A stretch of 5,261 bases of DNA. It comes from an uncultured Collinsella sp. GTDB lineage: Bacteria > Actinomycetota > Coriobacteriia > Coriobacteriales > Coriobacteriaceae. Below are positions 1-5,261 of the stretch, piece after piece (position 1 is the first letter of the stretch; every line of letters begins with the position of its first letter). Under the pieces are notes generated by a model. The model was not told where the DNA came from. It was given only the letters and a program-made list of their open reading frames with translations, and ran no database searches. The position numbers and the translations under genes were made by a program. The stretch spans positions 1-5,261 of the forward strand of contig CABUTL010000119.1 in NCBI GenBank assembly GCA_902494375.1, written 5' to 3'.

Positions 1-543
1 CAGCGCACCATGAGCTTTAACGCGTTCATTAGCGTCAACTATCCGCCCATTGCCTACATCCGCAACGACCGCATCGTGCGCAACGGGCTCCACGGCACTC
101 ATCAGGGCGAAAACCCGGTGCGTTTCTACGACAGCATCGACCCGCGCGTATTTGTACTCAAGCTTACGCCCGGCGTAAACCCGGGCATCCTCGACGCCCT
201 TGCCGATAGCTACGATGCTGTAATCCTTGAGACCTTTGGCATTGGCGGTATTCCCGAGTTTGGCGAGTCCGGCGATTCGTTCCAAGAGGCAATTTTCCGC
301 TGGGTCGATTCGGGTCGAACCGTCGTTATGACCACGCAGGTCCCCGAAGAGGGCCTAGATCTGGGCGTTTATGAGGTCGGCCGTGCTTACGCCGATCATC
401 CGGGCATTCTGCGCGGCGACGACATGACCACCGAGACGCTCGTGGCCAAGACCATGTGGGCACTCGGCCAGTCACGTGATGCCACCGAAATCCAGCGCCT
501 GTTCTACAGCCAAGTCAACCACGACCGCATCCCGATGGCGTAA
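1..543 (+). CDS. ansA: Type I L-asparaginase, C-terminal half (5' end outside window)
   Basis: This would be a cytoplasmic L-asparaginase, which hydrolyses asparagine to aspartate and ammonia. The frame is open to the first base of the window, so the ATG at 10 is an internal methionine and 180 residues of a protein of usually 330-350 residues are visible. From memory of E. coli AnsA, the visible part aligns along its length: the stretch beginning RTMSFNAFISVNYPP matches the end of the N-terminal domain (RTTKAHADGFDAFASPNLPP in E. coli). It is followed by the LTPGVNP and AVILETFGIGGIPE segments of the C-terminal Rossmann-like domain, then VYEVGRAYADHPGILRGDDMTTETLVAK near the end. The N-terminal catalytic threonines lie outside the window, so activity cannot be judged here. 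No signal peptide can be assessed. The archaeal amidotransferase subunit GatD shares this fold but is not expected in this context. The family call is firm; the symbol is by similarity. Confidence 0.9.
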   Translation, partial: QRTMSFNAFISVNYPPIAYIRNDRIVRNGLHGTHQGENPVRFYDSIDPRVFVLKLTPGVNPGILDALADSYDAVILETFGIGGIPEFGESGDSFQEAIFRWVDSGRTVVMTTQVPEEGLDLGVYEVGRAYADHPGILRGDDMTTETLVAKTMWALGQSRDATEIQRLFYSQVNHDRIPMA

Positions 544-547
544 TCCC

Positions 548-575
548 TAAGGCAGCTCCACTTATCGCAGCCTTA
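548..575 (+). terminator. Weak inverted repeat after the asparaginase gene, possible terminator
   Basis: TAAGGC (548-553) and GCCTTA (570-575) form a perfect 6-bp stem with a 16-nt loop, starting 5 nt after the asparaginase stop codon. It is the right place for a terminator, but the stem is short, half A+T, and not followed by a run of T on the + strand. It may be a weak or Rho-assisted end, or chance. Confidence 0.25.
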
Positions 576-585
576 AACGACAGGT

Positions 586-829
586 GGTCCCCCTCGGGCC
601 GTGCAAAAATCGGAGTATTCTGCAATTTCTCCTCCGGACGCATAGAATCGGCCGATTATTAGACGAACTTTTAGGACGAAGGGTCCGTTTAGTAAATATT
701 TATTCCTCATTTTTATTTAGCGTGTGGATTATCTACTGTCAAAAAGGCAAAGCCAGCCGCTCGAGCTACCATCTACGGCCGAACTGGTGCTGAATACTCG
801 CGATTTTGCACATCGCAACCAGGGGGACC
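586..829. repeat. 244-bp segment bounded by long imperfect inverted repeats (MITE-like or intergenic repeat)
   Basis: The left arm (586-624) and right arm (788-829) are inverted copies of each other. The outer blocks are GGTCCCCCT at 586-594 and its complement AGGGGGACC at 821-829. The inner blocks are 602-624 on the left and the complement of 788-810 on the right: they share TGCAAAA, TCG, GAGTATTC and GCA, and differ by one shifted base and one substitution. A spacer of 7 to 10 nt between blocks is not conserved. The core (about 625-787) is richer in A+T than the flanks and contains a 12-bp perfect palindrome (646-657). There is no transposase and no obvious target-site duplication, so a non-autonomous element, a dispersed intergenic repeat or a structured RNA are all possible. 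It lies 36 bp beyond the stop codon of the XRE gene (865-1083). Apart from this element and the weak stem at 548-575, I see no gene or site in 544-864. Confidence 0.6.
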
Positions 830-864
830 CGCCCAAAGAGCGTCAAATACAGCGGGGGAACGCC

Positions 865-1083
865 CTATTCGATACCCTCGAGAAGTTCTGACACCGTCAT
901 GCCGAGTGCGGGTGCGATCTTAAATAGAACCTTGAGCGTGAAATTTGCCGTCCCATCTTCGATTCGGTCGAGGTAGGGTCGGCTGATTCCTGTCGCCACA
1001 CAAAAATCAACCTTGGAGATACCAAGGTCCCTGCGTGTCTCTTCGACCCGCCTGCCAAGAATCTGTTTCGCACGTTCGTCCAT
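865..1083 (-). CDS. Small XRE-family helix-turn-helix transcriptional regulator
   Basis: This is a 72-residue protein consisting almost only of a Cro/C1-type (XRE, HTH_3) DNA-binding domain. The first helix covers about residues 5-19 (AKQILGRRVEETRRD). The helix-turn-helix is about 23-42, with the family pattern GISKVDFCVATGISRPYLDRIEDG, and the supporting helices include LKVLFKIAPALGMTVSELL at 50-68. There is no separate ligand or dimerisation domain. The ATG start is the only convincing one in frame and fits the domain border, although no good Shine-Dalgarno sequence precedes it. The gene is divergent from the unknown gene at 1160, and a perfect 24-bp palindrome lies between them. By analogy with other small XRE proteins it probably represses itself and its neighbour through that site (inference). 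It could also be an antitoxin-like or mobile-element remnant regulator. The domain call is firm, the target is not known. Confidence 0.9.
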   Translation of the reverse strand: MDERAKQILGRRVEETRRDLGISKVDFCVATGISRPYLDRIEDGTANFTLKVLFKIAPALGMTVSELLEGIE

Positions 1084-1112
1084 GCAGCCGAGTTTGAAAT
1101 GGAGCCGAACAT

Positions 1113-1136
1113 AAACGTAAACTATAGTTTACGTTT
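1113..1136. promoter_or_regulatory. Perfect 24-bp palindrome, probable operator for the divergent pair
   Basis: Bases 1113-1136 form an uninterrupted palindrome centred on CTATAG, with half-site AAACGTAAACTA and its exact complement. It lies 29 bp from the XRE start codon and 23 bp from the ATG of the 129-aa gene. Unspaced AT-rich palindromes of this type are typical binding sites of dimeric XRE regulators. A plausible + strand promoter overlaps it: TTGAAA at 1094-1099, 18 bp spacer, TAAACT at 1118-1123, so binding would block RNA polymerase. TATAGT/ACTATA at the centre could serve as a -10 for the - strand, but I see no good -35 there. Confidence 0.75.
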
Positions 1137-1159
1137 TGCCGAATACACAGGAGTTTTCT

Positions 1160-1549
1160 ATGTCGGGTTCTTCGGTCCGCATGTACCGAGCCACGCTTCG
1201 CACAAACAGCGCACCGCCCAAGCTCGTCGTCGTTGAAGCAGAATGCCTTTCGCCCGATGAGCGCACAGCATTTGCATTGCTATCAAGTCGCGTCGCCGCT
1301 GTTCTGGTCCCTTGCTCGGCGCAAGGTGAACTTGCCATCCAATGCCAAGCGCACAGCTGCTCGCTCAATCAGGCTGCCGTAATCGCAACCAGCCAACGCG
1401 GTCTGCCCCTTCTCCTGGAAGCCGGCATCGCACTCGCCCTTCGCGGTGCCGGATACGAGAACGAGGCCGCCGCCGACATGGTCTTTAAACCACGATCGAG
1501 CGGCGGCCTCGCAGCAGCCATTGAATATATGTGCAGGCTCGTTGCCTAA
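1160..1549 (+). CDS. Unrecognised 129-aa protein divergent from the XRE regulator
   Basis: I do not recognise this protein. The ATG at 1160 is preceded by CAGGAG (1148-1153) at a normal distance. The in-frame TTG at 1136 overlaps the palindrome and has no such site, so it is a poor start. The 129 residues contain an acidic and hydrophobic first third (KLVVVEAECLSPDE), two hydrophobic stretches (SSRVAAVLVPC and LPLLLEAGIALALRGAGY) that are too short or too broken to be clear membrane segments, and five cysteines, two of them close together in IQCQAHSC. The alternating strand/helix pattern suggests a small soluble alpha/beta protein (inference). Codon use resembles that of its neighbours. It probably shares control with the XRE gene, and could be its effector or partner. 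It ends 9 bp from the stop of the convergent gene at 1559. Confidence 0.75.
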   Translation: MSGSSVRMYRATLRTNSAPPKLVVVEAECLSPDERTAFALLSSRVAAVLVPCSAQGELAIQCQAHSCSLNQAAVIATSQRGLPLLLEAGIALALRGAGYENEAAADMVFKPRSSGGLAAAIEYMCRLVA

Positions 1550-1558
1550 AAGGACAAG

Positions 1559-1942
1559 CTAGAAACCAAGGCCAAAGCCCGTTCCGGTAATCGCCGAGTA
1601 CATAAAGTAAACGTTGACCACGTTGAGGAACACACCCGTGATGCAACCGTTGCGCAGGTAGCGCTCGCACACGATGCGAGCCATGGCGGCGGAGTCATCA
1701 TTGTTTTTAGCCTGGCGTCCCGCCGTAAAGTACGTCGCCACGCTCAGCAGCAGGTTGAGCACCGGCAGTGCCAGCAACTCGTAGCTCTTGCCCCAGCGCG
1801 TCGCCTCGCCGGCGGCATTAAACTTCGTTGCCACCTCGGGACCAATGCTGGGGATCACAAACGCCGCTACCACCAGCGGAAGCACTGCAAGCACCAGCAG
1901 CGCGATGCCCATGTAGCCGGCTTTTTTTCCATATTTAAACAT
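1559..1942 (-). CDS. DUF1648 domain-containing membrane protein
   Basis: This is a 127-residue integral membrane protein with three likely membrane segments: about residues 11-31, 55-74 and 98-119. Between the first two is the DUF1648 signature (about 30-53: IPSIGPEVATKFNAAGEATRWGKS), with the phenylalanine-asparagine and glycine-x-x-x-x-tryptophan positions seen in this family. DUF1648 occurs in SdpI-like proteins, which in Bacillus give immunity to the SDP toxin, but it is also common in small proteins of unknown role. The usual C-terminal SdpI part is absent here, so an immunity role is not supported. A positively charged N-terminus (MFKYGKKAGY) suggests it stays cytoplasmic. The start is fixed by AAGGA at 1951-1955, which overlaps the ychF stop codon. 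The gene follows ychF by 11 bp and is probably cotranscribed with it. Confidence 0.8.
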   Translation of the reverse strand: MFKYGKKAGYMGIALLVLAVLPLVVAAFVIPSIGPEVATKFNAAGEATRWGKSYELLALPVLNLLLSVATYFTAGRQAKNNDDSAAMARIVCERYLRNGCITGVFLNVVNVYFMYSAITGTGFGLGF

Positions 1943-1953
1943 GCGCGTCGTCC

Positions 1954-3030
1954 TTACACGTTAAAGCGGAAGTGCACGACGTCGCCATCGGCCATGACAT
2001 AGTCCTTGCCCTCAATACGCAGCTTGCCGGCGGCCTTTGCGCCCTGCTCGCCGCCGAGCTCGATGTAGTCGTCGTAGCCAATGACCTCGGCCTTAATAAA
2101 GCCGCGCTCAAAGTCGGTGTGGATGACACCGGCGGCCTGCGGGGCGGTCGCGCCCTGACGCACCGTCCAGGCCTTGACCTCCATCTCGCCGGCCGTAAAG
2201 AACGACTGCAGGCCAAGCAGCTTGTAGGCGGCCTGCGCGAGCACGTCCAGACCGGGCTGCTCCAGGCCCAGGCTCTCCAGGTAGTCGGCAGCGTCCTCGG
2301 GATCGAGCTCGGAAAGCTCGGCCTCGATCTTGGCGCAGATGGGCAGCGGCTTAACACCATCGATGGGCGCCAGATCGTCGTTGAGCATATCCTCGTCCAC
2401 GTTGGCCACATACAGGATGGGCTTCATGGTGAGCAGGAACAGGCCCTTGGCGGCGGCACGCTCCTCATCGGTCATCTCCATGGATGCGGCGCGCTTGCCC
2501 TCGTTGAGCCAGGCAAGCAGGCGCTTAGCGACCTCGAACTTGGGCATGAGCTCCTTGTCGCGCTTGGCCTCCTTCTCGAGCTTGGGCAGCTGCTTCTCAA
2601 GCGTGCCCATGTCGGCCAGGATGAGCTCGGTCATGATGGTGTCGGCATCGCCGGCGGGATCGACGAACTCGCCCGTGCGGCCCACCTCACGCATGACGTT
2701 GGGATCCTTAAAGTAGCGCACGACCTCGCAGATGGCATCGGTCTCGCGGATGTTTGCCAAGAACTGGTTGCCCAGGCCCTCGCCTTCGTTGGCGCCCTTC
2801 ACCAGGCCCGCGATGTCGACGAACTCGACCGTCGCCGGCACAATGCGGCCCGGGTTGACGATGTCGGCGAGCTTTTGCAGGCGGCTATCGGGCACGTCGA
2901 CGATACCCACGTTGGGGTCGATCGTGGCGAACGGGTAGTTGGCGGCAAGGCCGGTCTTTTTGGTAAGCGCGGTGAACAGCGTCGACTTGCCCACGTTGGG
3001 CAGGCCCACGATACCGATGGAAAGGGACAC
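1954..3030 (-). CDS. ychF: Redox-responsive ATPase/GTPase YchF (Obg family)
   Basis: YchF is a universally conserved P-loop NTPase of the Obg group that prefers ATP and associates with ribosomes. In E. coli it influences translation start and oxidative-stress responses. The 358 residues match the usual length of about 363. The Walker A motif is GLPNVGKST (9-17), and the hydrophobic residue after its first glycine fits the HAS-type NTPases that lack a catalytic glutamine. Switch II is DIAGLVKGA (72-80), and NVDE (210-213) replaces NKxD, which is the reason for ATP preference in this family. A coiled-coil insertion spans about 140-195, and the C-terminal TGS domain (about 277-358) contains [16 protein letters not shown] and ends in the typical HFRFNV. 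The start is a GTG at 3030, preceded by AAGGAG with 5-nt spacing. The longer open frame upstream runs through the intergenic hairpin and is not coding. A small membrane protein gene follows directly. Confidence 0.96.
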   Translation of the reverse strand: MSLSIGIVGLPNVGKSTLFTALTKKTGLAANYPFATIDPNVGIVDVPDSRLQKLADIVNPGRIVPATVEFVDIAGLVKGANEGEGLGNQFLANIRETDAICEVVRYFKDPNVMREVGRTGEFVDPAGDADTIMTELILADMGTLEKQLPKLEKEAKRDKELMPKFEVAKRLLAWLNEGKRAASMEMTDEERAAAKGLFLLTMKPILYVANVDEDMLNDDLAPIDGVKPLPICAKIEAELSELDPEDAADYLESLGLEQPGLDVLAQAAYKLLGLQSFFTAGEMEVKAWTVRQGATAPQAAGVIHTDFERGFIKAEVIGYDDYIELGGEQGAKAAGKLRIEGKDYVMADGDVVHFRFNV

Positions 3031-3073
3031 GACAGCTCCTTTTGGTACAGGTACTTCAAACCGTATAAGTATA

Positions 3074-3117
3074 GCGCCGCCGCAGCATCCGGGCGAATCC
3101 GGACACCGCGGCGGCGC
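3074..3117 (-). terminator. GC-rich hairpin between the sugar operon and ychF
   Basis: Arms of 10 bp, perfectly complementary, lie at 3074-3083 (GCGCCGCCGC) and 3108-3117. A second 5-bp stem sits inside them, TCCGG at 3088-3092 with CCGGA at 3099-3103, separated by 4-nt internal loops. The structure starts 41 bp after the stop of the 6-phospho-alpha-glucosidase gene, as a terminator would. Downstream on the - strand comes TATACTTATAC, which is only moderately T-rich, so it is an imperfect intrinsic terminator. The same TATACT could act as a -10 for ychF, although no -35 is visible. The rest of the 127-bp spacer shows only the ychF ribosome binding site. Confidence 0.6.
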
Positions 3118-3157
3118 AAATGAAGCAGAGATGCGTGAGGGTTCGAGACAGTAGTCC

Positions 3158-4528
<1,371 letters not shown>

Positions 4529-4599
4529 TCAATCCGTCCCCGCACGCGGCCTTGCGCGGTTTGGAATTGTTACCTAGAAGTGGAGTTTTTTATCTCTAG

Positions 4600-4639
4600 A
4601 ATCGGCCTTGCGGTGCATACCGGCTCTGCAAGGCCGATT
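4600..4639 (-). promoter_or_regulatory. Intercistronic hairpin between PTS and GH4 genes, possible attenuator or processing site
   Basis: Perfect 12-bp arms, AATCGGCCTTGC at 4600-4611 and its complement at 4628-4639, enclose a 16-nt loop. It begins 18 nt after the PTS stop codon on the transcribed strand. It is not followed by a T run on that strand (CTAGAGATAAAAAACTCC follows), so it is not a standard intrinsic terminator. A mild 3' barrier that protects the permease message or sets the ratio of the two products is plausible. A second copy of the GCAAGGCCG arm sequence occurs nearer the GH4 start (complement of 4547-4555), which would allow an alternative pairing. Confidence 0.55.
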
Positions 4640-4657
4640 GTTTCGATGGACGATGGT

Positions 4658-5261
4658 TTACAGAAGACTCTCGAACTTCAGAAGACTCTCGAACTTCTCG
4701 CGAACCTGCGGGACGCTAAGACCGATGATGACCTGGATTGACTGACCTTGGACCACCAAGCCATGCGTACCGATCGCCTTGAAGGAAGCCTCGGGTGCAA
4801 CGACGCCCTTGTCCTTGACGTTAACGCGCAGACGGGTAGCGCAGTTAGTTACATCGATGATGTTATCCGTGCCACCGAGCAGATCGAGGATGTTCTCGGC
4901 AAGCACCAAGCGCTCATCATCTTTACTCTGGGCGACCGATTTACCAGCAGCAGCACCGCCCTGCTTTTGCTTGTAGTCGGCCTTGGACTTGAGCTCGACC
5001 TCAACATCGTCATCCTCGCGACCGGGGGTCTTAAAGTCGAACTTGACGATCAGGAAACGGAAGACCACGACCCAAAGGGCGGTAAAGCACAGACCGACAA
5101 GGATGGAGATGGCGTACTGCAGACCGTGTGCGGCCCAAAGGGGCAGCCAGTCCCACGAGAGCATCGAGATGATGCCGCCGTCGAAGATGCCCACGACGCC
5201 AAGGAGGTTTTGAGCCATGCAGCCGAGCGCTCCGAGCACGCAGTGGACGACGAACAGGCCG
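4658..5261 (-). CDS. PTS alpha-glucoside (maltose-type) transporter EIICB, C-terminal part
   Basis: This is the last 200 residues of a phosphotransferase permease; the beginning lies beyond the right edge and the frame is open to it, so the GTG at 5239 is only an internal valine codon. The visible N-terminal part is the end of the EIIC membrane domain, with a clear membrane segment in AISILVGLCFTALWVVVFRFLI and the junction FDFKTPGRE. A charged linker follows, rich in Glu, Lys and Ala. The EIIB domain comes next, with its phosphorylated cysteine in NCATRLRV (codon at 4841-4843). EIIB passes phosphate from EIIA to the incoming sugar. No EIIA is fused at the C-terminus, so it must come from elsewhere. 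The adjacent GlvA-like hydrolase points to maltose or a similar alpha-glucoside rather than glucose (inference). The last 12 residues are KFESLL repeated twice, from an exact 18-bp DNA duplication. Confidence 0.92.
   Translation of the reverse strand, partial: GLFVVHCVLGALGCMAQNLLGVVGIFDGGIISMLSWDWLPLWAAHGLQYAISILVGLCFTALWVVVFRFLIVKFDFKTPGREDDDVEVELKSKADYKQKQGGAAAGKSVAQSKDDERLVLAENILDLLGGTDNIIDVTNCATRLRVNVKDKGVVAPEASFKAIGTHGLVVQGQSIQVIIGLSVPQVREKFESLLKFESLL
4661..4696. repeat. Exact 18-bp tandem duplication at the 3' end of the PTS gene
   Basis: Bases 4661-4678 (CAGAAGACTCTCGAACTT) are repeated without change at 4679-4696. The unit is a multiple of three, so it adds six residues and the protein ends KFESLLKFESLL instead of KFESLL. 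The identity of the copies suggests a recent replication slippage event. Confidence 0.9.

Noticed and set aside
643..653. TAGAATCGGCC shared between the repeat element and the PTS-GH4 spacer (4597-4607)
   Set aside because: An 11-bp match is expected several times by chance in a window of this length, and the flanks do not match.
584..793. A 69-residue open frame starting with GTG on the + strand
   Set aside because: It starts inside the left inverted-repeat arm and ends inside the right one, has no ribosome binding site and no recognisable domain. Its residues are a translation of the repeat.
1972..3123. A 383-residue open frame on the + strand opposite ychF
   Set aside because: It is the antisense shadow of a confidently identified gene, produced by its GC-rich third codon positions. 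The composition (Gly, Leu, His, Asp, Val runs) is not protein-like.
4561..4583. Sequence resembling a BglG/LicT antiterminator site (GGAATTGTTACC)
   Set aside because: The similarity is on the + strand, opposite to the direction of operon transcription, and the rest of the consensus is missing.

Overview
The window looks like chromosomal DNA of a moderately GC-rich, Gram-positive-type bacterium. Shine-Dalgarno sequences are strong (AGGAGG, AAGGAG). Genes are tightly packed, and codon use favours G or C in third positions. The gene set is L-asparaginase, YchF, a DUF1648 membrane protein and a PTS/GH4 alpha-glucoside operon. A gut actinobacterium of the Coriobacteriia, such as Collinsella, would fit. 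That placement is inferred from gene content and base composition, without a database search.

Left part (1-864): the C-terminal half of a type I cytoplasmic L-asparaginase runs in from the left edge on the + strand. It is followed by about 320 bp without a convincing gene. Most of that gap is a roughly 245-bp segment (586-829) bounded by two long imperfect inverted repeats around an AT-rich core. It looks like a dispersed intergenic repeat, a MITE-like element or a large hairpin.

Small regulatory island (865-1549): a 72-aa XRE-family helix-turn-helix protein (- strand) is divergent from an unrecognised 129-aa protein (+ strand). Their 76-bp shared upstream region holds a perfect 24-bp palindrome, the obvious candidate operator. 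The 129-aa gene ends 9 bp from the convergent gene that follows.

Housekeeping pair (1559-3030, - strand): the ATPase/GTPase YchF is followed after 11 bp by a 127-aa DUF1648-type membrane protein. The ribosome binding site of the second gene overlaps the stop codon of ychF.

Sugar operon (3158-5261, - strand): the C-terminal end of a PTS EIIC-EIIB permease, cut by the right edge, is followed by a complete family GH4 6-phospho-alpha-glucosidase very close to GlvA. The permease would import and phosphorylate maltose or a related alpha-glucoside, and the hydrolase would split the 6'-phosphate to glucose 6-phosphate plus the aglycone (glucose in the case of maltose). The 156-bp spacer between them contains a 12-bp perfect stem whose 5' arm could also pair with a second copy of its partner nearer the hydrolase gene. 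A long GC-rich hairpin separates the operon from ychF.

I saw no RNA genes, CRISPR arrays, complete transposases or phage genes. Most of the window is ordinary. The points worth a second look are the palindrome with its two small divergent genes, the inverted-repeat element, the alternative hairpins before the GH4 gene, and a perfect 18-bp tandem duplication at the 3' end of the PTS gene.
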